A DNA stretch of 7,783 bases from Trueperaceae bacterium (GTDB lineage: Bacteria; Deinococcota; Deinococci; Deinococcales; Trueperaceae): assembly GCA_011390455.1 (NCBI GenBank), contig JAABSI010000120.1, positions 1 to 7,783 of the forward strand, given 5' to 3'. Positions 1 through 6,868 of this stretch are shown piece after piece (position 1 is the stretch's first letter; each line of letters starts with the position of its first letter). The notes below the pieces were generated by a model, which ran no database searches, was not told where the DNA came from, and saw nothing but the letters and a program-made list of their open reading frames with translations. The translations under genes were made by a program, and so were the position numbers.

Positions 1-1701
1 GAGCTCGTAGACGACGTCGCGCACCCGCCTGGCCTCGGCGTGGAAGCCGTAGCGCGCGAGGCCCGCGGCGAACAGGGCGGTGTCGTGGGGCCACACCGAG
101 CCGTTGTGGTAGCTGACCGGGTTGTAGCGCCGTTCGCCCGCCCCGAGGGTCCGCAGGCCCCAGCCCGACCAGGTCTCGGGTCCGAGCAGCGAGCGGACGA
201 GGCGCTCGGCGTGGTCGTCGGGGACGATACCGGTCCAGAGCAGGTGGCCGGCGTCCGAGTTGCGCACGCGCAGCGGCCGCTTCTCGCCGTCGAGGGCCAT
301 GGCGTAGGTGTCCAGGTCGTCGAGCCAGAACGCCTCGTGGAAGCGCGTCTGTAGACGATCGGCGCGCGTGGACCAGCGTGCGGCGGCATCGGGCTCGCCG
401 AGGCCGGCATACCAGCCGGCCGCCGCGGTGAAGGCGGCGTAGGCGTAGCCCTGGACCTCCGACACCGCCAGGGCGCCCTCGCCGAGCCCGCCGTCGGCGT
501 GGCTCATCGAGTCGCCGGAGTCCTTCCACGACTGCACGGTCAGGCCGGCGGCGTCGTCCGCCGGGGTGAACTCGACGAAGCCGTCGCCATCGGGGTCGCC
601 GTCTGCGGCCAGCCATGCGAGGGCGGCCTCCCAGGCGGGACGCAGTTCGCGCACCAGGCCGTCGTGGCCCACGGCGCGCCGGTGCGCCTCCAGCAGGACG
701 ACGAACAGCGGCGTGGCGTCCACCGTGCCGAAGTAGGCGGCGTGCGGCACCCGCCCCAGGCGCGACAACTCCCCGTGACGGACCTCGTGCAGGATCTTCC
801 CGGGGGCCTCGGCGCGGAACGGGTCGTGAACGCGTCCCTGGCGCTCGGCGAGGAAGCGAAGCGTGCCTTCCGCCACGTCGGGGCGGTGCGGAAGCAGCAT
901 GATGGCGGCCAGCAGCGCGTCGCGTCCGAAGGCGGCGACGAACCACGGGATGCCCGCGGCCGGCACGGGGCCCTGAGGCGTGAACAGGAGCAGGCCCCGC
1001 AGATCGTCGATGGCGCGGTCGAGGACCCGCCGGTCCGGGGGCGCCGGCAGCGCGGAGAAGGAGGCGCGCCAGTCCGCGTACGTCATCGGTGCGGCAGGCT
1101 CGTCGTCGAGCGGGTTGTCGATCCGCACGTCGACGCGTAGGCCCACGCGCTCGCCCGGGGCGAGGGAGAGCTCCCAGTCCGCGCCGTCGGGTCGGGCCGC
1201 AGCGAGGTCGTCGAACTTCAGGTGCACGGCCTGGCGGAGGCCATCGGAGGCCGTGTGCGCGATCGACAGCGCCGTCCTCGAGGCGATGGCGTCGGCGTCG
1301 GACCGCTCCAAGGCATACCAGCCGCGTGCCTCGAAGAGGTCTCCGAACTGGGCCTCCACCTCGAGTTCGAGGCTGAGGCTGCGGCGCTGGAGCGAGGTGT
1401 TCTCGACCTCGAGCTCGTCGCTGAGGCCGTCGGCCCGCAGCGTCAGCCGGCGCCGGACGGCGAGCAGTTGCGAGGGACCCTCGATGAGGGCGTGGTGCGC
1501 GTGGAACAGGTCGGGGCGGGGGCTCTCGGCGACCAGCGTCTGGAACTCGCCGTCGGGCGCGAGCCAGCGCCAGGCGTAGCGGCGCAGCAGGCGTGTGTCG
1601 CGGTTGTACAGGCCGTGCTCGCCTGCGAGGGCTTGGCCTTCCTCGTCGCCGACGAGGAAGGTGTAGTGCTCCTTGAGGACGGCGTTGTGGCGGAAGTCCA
1701 T
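1..1701 (-). CDS. Amylo-alpha-1,6-glucosidase / glycogen debranching-type glycosidase, 3' end outside window
   Basis: I translated this frame by hand. It runs without a stop from ATG at 1701 to the window edge (567 residues seen; relatives are commonly 650-720). Residues about 1-210 match the beta-rich N-terminal domain of bacterial debranching-like proteins (GDE_N_bis type). From about 225 an alpha/alpha barrel begins, with the family's motifs: GIPWF (249-253) and FGRD (258-261), YFGTVDATPLF (323-333), QSWKDSGDS (390-398), NSDAGHLLW (481-489) and YNPVSYHNGSVWPHD (526-540). The WKDS-D segment probably supplies a catalytic acid by analogy with eukaryotic debranching enzyme; the second carboxylate would lie beyond the edge. 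No signal peptide is present, so it should be cytoplasmic and hydrolyse alpha-1,6-glucosyl or similar linkages in imported sugar or in glycogen. GGAG lies 5 nt before the ATG. It follows malG by 56 nt and is probably the operon's last or near-last gene. The exact substrate is uncertain; related GH63-like enzymes act on small glucosides. Confidence 0.88.
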   Translation of the reverse strand, partial: MDFRHNAVLKEHYTFLVGDEEGQALAGEHGLYNRDTRLLRRYAWRWLAPDGEFQTLVAESPRPDLFHAHHALIEGPSQLLAVRRRLTLRADGLSDELEVENTSLQRRSLSLELEVEAQFGDLFEARGWYALERSDADAIASRTALSIAHTASDGLRQAVHLKFDDLAAARPDGADWELSLAPGERVGLRVDVRIDNPLDDEPAAPMTYADWRASFSALPAPPDRRVLDRAIDDLRGLLLFTPQGPVPAAGIPWFVAAFGRDALLAAIMLLPHRPDVAEGTLRFLAERQGRVHDPFRAEAPGKILHEVRHGELSRLGRVPHAAYFGTVDATPLFVVLLEAHRRAVGHDGLVRELRPAWEAALAWLAADGDPDGDGFVEFTPADDAAGLTVQSWKDSGDSMSHADGGLGEGALAVSEVQGYAYAAFTAAAGWYAGLGEPDAAARWSTRADRLQTRFHEAFWLDDLDTYAMALDGEKRPLRVRNSDAGHLLWTGIVPDDHAERLVRSLLGPETWSGWGLRTLGAGERRYNPVSYHNGSVWPHDTALFAAGLARYGFHAEARRVRDVVYEL

Positions 1702-1706
1702 GCTCG

Positions 1707-1710
1707 CTCC
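1707..1710 (-). promoter_or_regulatory. Ribosome binding site of the debranching-type gene
   Basis: GGAG on the minus strand, 5 nt before the ATG at 1701. It supports this start over later in-frame starts. Confidence 0.6.
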
Positions 1711-1717
1711 AGGGTGG

Positions 1718-1732
1718 GGCCGCGCGGCGGCC
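1718..1732 (-). other. Short GC stem-loop between malG and the debranching-type gene
   Basis: A perfect 6-bp inverted repeat (GGCCGC / GCGGCC) with a 3-nt loop sits in the 56-nt gap, 7 nt upstream of the GGAG ribosome site. No T-run follows on the minus strand, so a terminator is unlikely. It could modulate translation or simply reflect high GC content. Confidence 0.3.
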
Positions 1733-1757
1733 GCTCGAAATGTACCAGAACGGCCCG

Positions 1758-3197
1758 TCACTCCTTGCCGCCGCCGAACGACACCCCTTCCATGAAGTAG
1801 CGCTGGAACACGACGAACAGGATGATCACCGGGATCGCGCTCATGACCGCGCCCGCCAGGATCAGGCCCCAATCGCCTACGGCACCGTAGGTGTTGCGGA
1901 AGGAGAGCAGGCCGATCGGCAGCGTCTTGACGTTCTCGGGGCTGGTCAGCACGATGAAGGGCCAGAAGAAGTCGTTCCACGCGCCCTGGAAGGTCAGGAT
2001 CGTCAGCGCCCCCAAGGCGGGTCGTGCCATCGGCAGGACGATGTTCCAGTAGCGCCGCCAGTGGTTGGCGCCGTCGATCATCGCGGCCTCTTCGACCTCG
2101 CGCGGGATCGACTCGAAGAACTGCTTCATGATGAACACCGCGCCGGCGTTGAGGGCCGTCACGAACACGAGGCCGGTCAGGCTGTTGAGCATGCCGCCCG
2201 GGTAGCCCCACAGGCTCGACAGCGTGAAGCCGCCGATGGTGAAGATGCCGTCGCGCAGCACCAAGTAGTTTGAGATGAACAGCACCTGCAGGGGGACCAT
2301 CTGCGAGAAGAGGACCAGCATGAAGATCGCCTCGCGGCCGCGGAAGCGCAGCCGGGCCAGCGCATAGCCGGCCATCGAGGCGATCACCAGCGTGACCACG
2401 ATCCGCACGGCGGCGAAGGCGAAGCTGTTGCCGATCCAGGCGACGAAGAGGCTCTGGCCCGTGTCTGGGCTGCGGACCTCGTTGAACACCCGCACGTAGT
2501 TTCGGAGCGCGTACCCGAGCACGCCGGGCGCGACGTCGTTGAACGATGCCGTGCGGCCCCGGCGTTCCAGGCGGCTGGCCGTGAGCGTCGAGTCCAGGTA
2601 CTGCATTCCCACGGCGGCGGTGACGTCGAGCGGAAGGCGATCGATCTCAGGCCCGTCGCCTTCGTAGCGGATGGTGAACGCGTAGGCGACCCGGCGACCG
2701 CTGATCGTGCCGTCGCCGGTCTCGACCGACATCTGGACGTCGGGGAGGCGCTGCAACTCGCTCACGCTGGCGTGGTCGGCCGCGTACTCGATGGCGAGCA
2801 CCGCGCCGAGGCCGGCGCCAGGGCGGCGGCGAGGGACCTCGACGTCCGGATCGGTCACGTCGACGCCGTCGGGGACGAAATAGGCGATCTCGAACGGGAC
2901 GACGGCGTTGGGCGCGAAACCGCCGAACCAACGGTCCCCGGCGCCGGCTTGACCGAGCCGGGCGGCGGCTGCCCAGTTGCTCGGCTGCAGCTGTGGGATC
3001 GCGAGGCTGGGGGGGTACTCGAGCGGATCCGTGCGCAGGCTGGAGACCGCGGCGAAGAGCAGCGGCCCGATGAACACGATCGCGAAGAGCAGCATGACGG
3101 CGTACACCAGGCCGGCTCGGGCCCAGCGGCGACGCGCCTGCCAGTGCTCCCACGCGCGCTGCTCGGCGGTACCGGGTCGGGCGGGGGCGGCACGCAT
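1758..3197 (-). CDS. MalG-type carbohydrate ABC transporter permease with a large extracytoplasmic insert
   Basis: Inner-membrane permease of the MalG/UgpE family, 479 residues against the usual 270-300. TM1 is about 29-52. The other five core helices are about 253-281, 291-312, 338-360, 392-413 and 442-466. The EAA loop that docks the ATPase is clear at EEAAMIDGANHWRRYWNIVLP (368-388). The family's pre-TM2 signature is present as RNYVRVF (232-238) followed by AWIGNS (253-258). Between TM1 and that signature lies an extra stretch of about 155 residues (roughly 75-230) that is soluble, probably beta-rich and predicted to face the periplasm; the excess length is all there. The ATG lies 1 nt after the malF stop, with GAGG about 10 nt upstream inside the end of malF, indicating translational coupling. 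It should pair with the MalF-like subunit to form the channel. Family assignment is firm; the sugar is unknown. Confidence 0.93.
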   Translation of the reverse strand: MRAAPARPGTAEQRAWEHWQARRRWARAGLVYAVMLLFAIVFIGPLLFAAVSSLRTDPLEYPPSLAIPQLQPSNWAAAARLGQAGAGDRWFGGFAPNAVVPFEIAYFVPDGVDVTDPDVEVPRRRPGAGLGAVLAIEYAADHASVSELQRLPDVQMSVETGDGTISGRRVAYAFTIRYEGDGPEIDRLPLDVTAAVGMQYLDSTLTASRLERRGRTASFNDVAPGVLGYALRNYVRVFNEVRSPDTGQSLFVAWIGNSFAFAAVRIVVTLVIASMAGYALARLRFRGREAIFMLVLFSQMVPLQVLFISNYLVLRDGIFTIGGFTLSSLWGYPGGMLNSLTGLVFVTALNAGAVFIMKQFFESIPREVEEAAMIDGANHWRRYWNIVLPMARPALGALTILTFQGAWNDFFWPFIVLTSPENVKTLPIGLLSFRNTYGAVGDWGLILAGAVMSAIPVIILFVVFQRYFMEGVSFGGGKE

Positions 3198-3198
3198 G

Positions 3199-4308
3199 TC
3201 AGTAGCCCTCGCTGCGCACCAGGCGGCGCTGCAGCAGGACGATGACCAGCGTGAGCACGGCGAGGAACATCGCGCCGGCCGCGGCGAAGCCGACCTCAGG
3301 CGTCTGCGCGCCCGGGAACATGCGGTCGTAGACGAAGTAGGCGAGGGTGACGACCGACCGCAGCGGCGCGGCGTCGCCGAAGATCGCCACCTGGTCGAAC
3401 ATCTGCAGGGTGCCGATCATCGACAGGGTCAGGACCAGGAACGTCACCGGCGCGACCGACGGGATCGTGATGCGCAGGAACTGCTGGGTCGCGTTGGCGC
3501 CGTCGATGGAGGCGGCCTCGTAGTGGCTCTTGGGCACGTCCTGTAGCGCGGCGAGGTACATGAGCATGAAGGTCGGGATGGTGGTGAAGACGTTCTGGAT
3601 CATGATCGCGGCGAGCGGGATCGGGACCGACAGCCAGAAGGGGGCGCCGCTCGGGATGGTGTCGCGCGTCTGGAGCCAGATGAAGTCGACCGGCGCCACG
3701 TCGCGGGGCGCGATCACGCCGGTGGTCACGAGCAGCCAGGTGGCGCCGAACGCGACCAGCAGCGAGACGACGAGGAGGGCGGGATCGGTCCACGTCGCCG
3801 GCAGCGCGCGCCGGCGCTCCCAGGCCACCTGGACCACCTGGACGGCGATCAGGATCAGCAAGAAGGCCAGCAGGACGGGGAGGTGCCGCTGCAACGTCTC
3901 GGTGAGGTAGTTGATGAGGCCGCGCCGCTGGAACATCCACAGGAAGATCAGCGTGATCACGACCGAGCTGGTGATGCTGGGCATGTAGAACGCGGCGCGG
4001 AAGAAGCCGATGCCGCGCACCCGCTGGTTCAGCACCGCGGCCATCACCAGCGCCAGGAAGGTCTGCACGGCGGTGACGATGACGGCGAACAGGATCGAGT
4101 TGCGCAGGGCGCTGAGGAAGAGGGCGTCGGCGAACAGGGCGGCGTAGTTGCGCAGGCCGACCCAGTTCGGCGGTCGGAAGAGGTCGTAGTCGGTGAAGCT
4201 GAAATAGACGGCGCGGCCGGTCGCAAACACGAAGAAGATCAGGAGCAGGAGGAGGAACGGCAGCAGGAACAGGTACGCCGCGACGGTGTCGGCTCGCTTG
4301 GTCCGCAC
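3199..4308 (-). CDS. MalF-type carbohydrate ABC transporter permease with an extra helical hairpin
   Basis: Inner-membrane permease of the MalF/UgpA family, 369 residues against about 290-310 for six-helix relatives. Core helices are about 11-31, 69-91, 105-126, 228-254, 286-309 and 338-358. Family signatures include SFTDYDLFRPPNWVGLRNY (36-54) and the EAA loop EAASIDGANATQQFLRITIP (263-282). Between GLIN (130-133) and core TM4 there is an insert of about 65 residues containing two further hydrophobic segments (about 143-163 and 175-199). They are joined by a basic ERRR loop (164-167), which fits a cytoplasmic turn by the positive-inside rule. The start is GTG at 4308, chosen because GAGGGGG lies 6 nt upstream and the N-terminus is typical. 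It follows the binding-protein gene by 111 nt and is separated from malG by 1 nt. It should form a heterodimer with the MalG-like protein; no ATPase gene is nearby. Confidence 0.93.
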   Translation of the reverse strand: MRTKRADTVAAYLFLLPFLLLLLIFFVFATGRAVYFSFTDYDLFRPPNWVGLRNYAALFADALFLSALRNSILFAVIVTAVQTFLALVMAAVLNQRVRGIGFFRAAFYMPSITSSVVITLIFLWMFQRRGLINYLTETLQRHLPVLLAFLLILIAVQVVQVAWERRRALPATWTDPALLVVSLLVAFGATWLLVTTGVIAPRDVAPVDFIWLQTRDTIPSGAPFWLSVPIPLAAIMIQNVFTTIPTFMLMYLAALQDVPKSHYEAASIDGANATQQFLRITIPSVAPVTFLVLTLSMIGTLQMFDQVAIFGDAAPLRSVVTLAYFVYDRMFPGAQTPEVGFAAAGAMFLAVLTLVIVLLQRRLVRSEGY

Positions 4309-4314
4309 GTGGGA

Positions 4315-4321
4315 CCCCCTC
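4315..4321 (-). promoter_or_regulatory. Ribosome binding site that fixes the GTG start of the MalF-type gene
   Basis: GAGGGGG on the minus strand with a 6-nt spacer to the GTG at 4308. It is the strongest Shine-Dalgarno-like run in the gap and decides for the GTG start. Confidence 0.65.
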
Positions 4322-4370
4322 GATGGTCGGCGGCCGGGCCCGGTCGGGGTGCCGCGGGAGGGTTCGGGTT

Positions 4371-4401
4371 TCGCTGGGCGCGCCTAGGGCGCGCCCAGCG
4401 A
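4371..4401 (-). other. Perfect 14-bp stem-loop between binding-protein and permease genes
   Basis: The arms at 4371-4384 and 4388-4401 (TCGCTGGGCGCGCC and its exact complement) flank a 3-nt loop (tag on the plus strand). Each arm contains the octamer GGCGCGCC. The structure begins 18 nt after the stop codon of the binding protein. The following minus-strand bases are AACCCGAACC, with no U-tract, so it is not a standard intrinsic terminator. In other binding-protein-dependent operons, such as the E. coli malE-malF gap, structures here stabilise the upstream message or cause partial attenuation. That role is inferred for this one. Confidence 0.75.
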
Positions 4402-4419
4402 GCTGATCGTTCCGGCGCC

Positions 4420-5643
4420 TCAGCGGGCGCGTTCGATGAGGGCGTTCAGGTCGCGTTGGGCCTCGGTCAGGGCCTCGTCGACCGTCGCCTGACCGGTCAT
4501 GATCGCGACCAGGGCGTCGTTGACCGGCGTCATCCAGTCGGTGCCGATGTTGCCGAACTGGAAGCCGAGGACGTGGCCGTCCGCCGCCCCCTCGAACACG
4601 ACCCGGTTGGCGATGGCCTCGGGCGTGCCCTCCAGGAAGAACGGGTTGTCGGCCAGTGCCGTGCGGCTGGGGATGGCCAGGCCCTGCTCGAGCACCCACT
4701 GCTGGGCGGCCGGGCCGGTGATCGCCTCGAGGACGCGCAGCGCGGCCGCGCGGTTGGGCGAGTCGGTGTTGATGCCGTAGGCGACGGTGTAGAGGAAGTT
4801 GCCGCGCTCGCCCGAGGGGCCGATCGGCATGAAGGTGGTGCCGTACTGCAGGTTGGGGGCCTCGTTGCGCAGGAACCCGAGCATCCAGGCGCCCTCGATG
4901 GCGATCGCCACGTCGTCCGTCGCGAAGCAGCCGCCCGTCCAGCCCTGGCCGATGTCGGAGGGTTGGATGGCGACGCCCTCGCGCACGAGGTCGGTGTACC
5001 AGGTCACGGCCTCGACGAACGCCGGGTCGAGCAGGTCGGTGTGGCCGTCGGCGTCGAAGGGCTGCCAGCCGGTGGCGAAGGCGAAGGCGCCGAAGCGGTC
5101 GAAGCCGGCCGGGAAGCAGGTGCCGTAGACGTCGGCGTCGAGCGCCGCGACCGCGCGCAGCTTGTCGGCGAAGGTCGCCCAGGTGTCGCTCGCGTCGGGG
5201 TAGGCGACGCCGGCCTCGTCGAACAGGTCGGAGTTGTAGTGGATGGCCAGGGTGTTGAAGTCCTTGGCGATCCCGTAGACGCTGCCATCGACGGTGTAGG
5301 CCTCGACGAGGCTGTCGATGAACGGCGCGGTGTCGAACAGGCCGTCGAGGGCGAGCACCTTGCCGGTCGCGATGATGCCGGGCGCGGTCTCGACCGGGAT
5401 GTAGAAGATGTCGGCGGCGGTGCCGGCGGACAGGGCGTTGAACAGGGCGGCGTTGTAGTCGCCCTCGAGCGGTTCGTAGGTCAGCGTGATCCCCTCGGCG
5501 GCGAGTTCGGCGCCGATGACCTCGTCGAGGAGGCGGACGAGGATGGCGGGGTCTTGGCCGCCGTAGCCCATGATCCGGATCTGTTGTGCGAATGCCCCGC
5601 CGATGAGGGCGGTGGCGAGAACGATGGCGAGGATGCGTCGCAT
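4420..5643 (-). CDS. Periplasmic sugar-binding protein, family 1 (ABC transporter substrate-binding subunit)
   Basis: 407 residues, close to the usual length for MalE-like proteins. It starts with a signal peptide (basic MRR, hydrophobic core to about 16) and a likely signal peptidase I site after AFA at 17-19, leaving mature QQIRIMGYGG. There is no lipobox cysteine, so the mature protein is probably free in the periplasm. Family features include the first-lobe strand and helix (20-50), TAADIFYIPV (75-83), a YGIAKDFNTLAIHYN segment (123-137) matching the family's G-P-----lyYN region, DDVAIAIEGAWMLGF (243-257) matching the conserved G-AM---G-W region, and YGINTDSPN (289-297), the usual hinge-return strand. 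Two cysteines (176 and 239) could form a disulfide. GGGAG lies about 5 nt before the ATG. The gene is 60 nt after the repressor and upstream of both permeases. It should deliver substrate to the MalFG-like channel. The ligand cannot be read from the sequence; an alpha-glucoside is suggested only by the nearby debranching-type gene. Confidence 0.93.
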   Translation of the reverse strand: MRRILAIVLATALIGGAFAQQIRIMGYGGQDPAILVRLLDEVIGAELAAEGITLTYEPLEGDYNAALFNALSAGTAADIFYIPVETAPGIIATGKVLALDGLFDTAPFIDSLVEAYTVDGSVYGIAKDFNTLAIHYNSDLFDEAGVAYPDASDTWATFADKLRAVAALDADVYGTCFPAGFDRFGAFAFATGWQPFDADGHTDLLDPAFVEAVTWYTDLVREGVAIQPSDIGQGWTGGCFATDDVAIAIEGAWMLGFLRNEAPNLQYGTTFMPIGPSGERGNFLYTVAYGINTDSPNRAAALRVLEAITGPAAQQWVLEQGLAIPSRTALADNPFFLEGTPEAIANRVVFEGAADGHVLGFQFGNIGTDWMTPVNDALVAIMTGQATVDEALTEAQRDLNALIERAR

Positions 5644-5703
5644 GTGGACTCCCGTGGTCGTGAGGGGGGTGTGGGTGCCGGCGGGCGGTTCGGTCTGCGT
5701 CCG

Positions 5704-6726
5704 TCACCTCCTCTCGGCCGTCGTGCCGCGGCTGATCAGCGTCACGGGGAGGCGGACGCTGCGGGCTTCGTCGCCGCGCAGCGCCTCGTGCAGGAGGGCG
5801 ACGGTCTCGCGGGCGAGCGCCTCGAAGTCCTGGCGCACGGTGGTGAGACCCACGCCGATCTCGGGCAGGTCGTCGAAGCCGACCACGGAGACGTCCGCGG
5901 GGACGCGCAGGCCGAGGTCGGCGGCGGCGGCGAGGCAGCCGTTGGCCATCTCGTCGGTGGCGGCGAAGACGGCCGTGGGGCGGGCGCCGGACTCCAGGTG
6001 CGCGCGCAGGACGCGGTAGGCGCCCAACGGGGAGCCGTCGTCGGCCACCAGGTGCGTGGGCGCAGTCGACGCGGCGTCCGTGAGGGCCGTCGTGAAGCCG
6101 CGGGCCCGGTCGGCCATCGCCTGGGCGTGTGGCTGCCCGGTGAGAAGGACGACGTCACGGTGCCCCAGACGCAGAAGGTGCTCCGCAGCGAGGCGGCCGC
6201 CCGCCTCGTCGTCGGCGGCGACGCAGCGGACGCCCGGGTGGCGCCCGACCAGGACGAACGGGCGCCCCGTCTTCGTCAGCTGAGCGATGCGCGGATCGTC
6301 GGGGTGAGCGCCCAGCAGGACGAACGCGTCCGCGTCGCCGGCCGGGAGGCCGTCGCTGCGGGTGGGCAGGTCGTCGACCCGCAGGCCGCTCATGGCGAGG
6401 TGCGCGCTGAGGTGCTCGAGGAACAGGGCGAAGAAGGGGGTCAGGCGGCGGTAACCGTGCGCCATCGAGAGCCCGACCGACACGGCCCGGCGGTTGGAGA
6501 GCTCGCGGGCGGCGCGGTCGGGGTCGTAGGCGAGTTCCGAGGCGGCGTCCATCACCCGCCTGCGGGTGGCCTCGTGGACGCCGGAGCGCGCGTTCAGCGC
6601 GCGGCTGACGGTACCGATCGATACGCCGGCCGCTTCCGCCACGTCGCGGATCGTCGCGCGGCCGCGCGCAGGGCTCGGGTCGGCCTCCGCCGCCGGCTTC
6701 TCCTGGTTCCGTGATCGTGGCGCCAT
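5704..6726 (-). CDS. LacI-family transcriptional repressor of the sugar operon
   Basis: 340 residues, standard LacI/GalR length. The N-terminal helix-turn-helix is at 25-45 (TIRDVAEAAGVSIGTVSRALN, a near-consensus signature). It is followed by the third helix and the hinge helix AARELSN (72-78), whose Leu76 corresponds to the leucine that family members insert at the central CpG of the operator. A periplasmic-binding-protein-like effector domain follows from about 82 to 335, with VSVGLS (82-87), a family-typical AVFAATDEMANGCL segment (252-265), and VPADVSVVGFDDLP (275-288). A 20-residue Pro/Ala-rich tail precedes the HTH. GGGAGG lies within 4 nt of the ATG. It is the first gene of the operon, and two CG-centred palindromes lie upstream of it, so autoregulation together with the transport genes is likely. 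The effector is presumably the imported sugar or a derivative. Confidence 0.95.
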   Translation of the reverse strand: MAPRSRNQEKPAAEADPSPARGRATIRDVAEAAGVSIGTVSRALNARSGVHEATRRRVMDAASELAYDPDRAARELSNRRAVSVGLSMAHGYRRLTPFFALFLEHLSAHLAMSGLRVDDLPTRSDGLPAGDADAFVLLGAHPDDPRIAQLTKTGRPFVLVGRHPGVRCVAADDEAGGRLAAEHLLRLGHRDVVLLTGQPHAQAMADRARGFTTALTDAASTAPTHLVADDGSPLGAYRVLRAHLESGARPTAVFAATDEMANGCLAAAADLGLRVPADVSVVGFDDLPEIGVGLTTVRQDFEALARETVALLHEALRGDEARSVRLPVTLISRGTTAERR

Positions 6727-6743
6727 GCACCCTCCCTCACGTC

Positions 6744-6759
6744 TCGTAAACGGTTACGA
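6744..6759. promoter_or_regulatory. LacI-family operator O1, proximal
   Basis: The sequence TCGTAAACGGTTACGA is a 16-bp palindrome with one mismatched pair, centred on CG at 6751/6752 as expected for this family. On the minus strand it lies about +8 to +23 from the predicted transcription start, where a bound repressor would block escape or elongation. It shares the consensus CGTAAACGTTTACG with O2. Confidence 0.75.
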
Positions 6760-6773
6760 ACTCGATGCCATGC

Positions 6774-6802
6774 AGGTTAGGGCATGCCCCCCGGCTTGTC
6801 AA
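6774..6802 (-). promoter_or_regulatory. Sigma-70-type promoter of the repressor-transport operon
   Basis: On the minus strand TTGACA (6802-6797) is a perfect -35 box, followed by a 17-bp spacer and TAACCT (6779-6774), which matches TATAAT at three of six positions, including the key TA and the final T. Transcription should begin near 6766, giving a leader of about 40 nt that contains O1 and the repressor's ribosome site. The weak -10 suits a regulated promoter. Confidence 0.7.
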
Positions 6803-6868
6803 GTGGGCTGGACATCCCGTGCGTTCTGGACGGTTCTACGGACGCATCGTCGTCGTGCGTGGATGGCT

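Noticed and set aside
499..1800. Several plus-strand open frames opposite the debranching-type gene
   Set aside because: All are compositionally biased shadows without motifs. The minus-strand frame translates into a collinear debranching-type protein.
4331..4346. Near-palindrome CGGCCGGGCCCGGTCG as an operator
   Set aside because: It has one mismatched pair and a zero-length loop, is pure GC, and is unlike the two LacI-type sites. Such palindromes are expected by chance in this composition.
4371..4401. Reading the stem-loop as a rho-independent terminator
   Set aside because: No T-run follows the hairpin on either strand, and the downstream permease genes would then lack a visible promoter of their own.
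3296..5707. An 803-codon minus-strand open frame overlapping the binding-protein and MalF-type genes
   Set aside because: The translation is an Arg/Pro/His-rich shadow in another frame of the same genes, with no recognisable fold. The overlapping frames have clear family motifs.
3883..6714. A 943-codon open frame on the plus strand, antisense to the repressor, binding-protein and part of the MalF-type gene
   Set aside because: Its product is a low-complexity Val/Gly/Glu/Arg/Asp-rich string with no domain. It is the mirror frame of GC-rich genes with strong G/C third positions, and it crosses the intergenic regions and stem-loop without any change in character.
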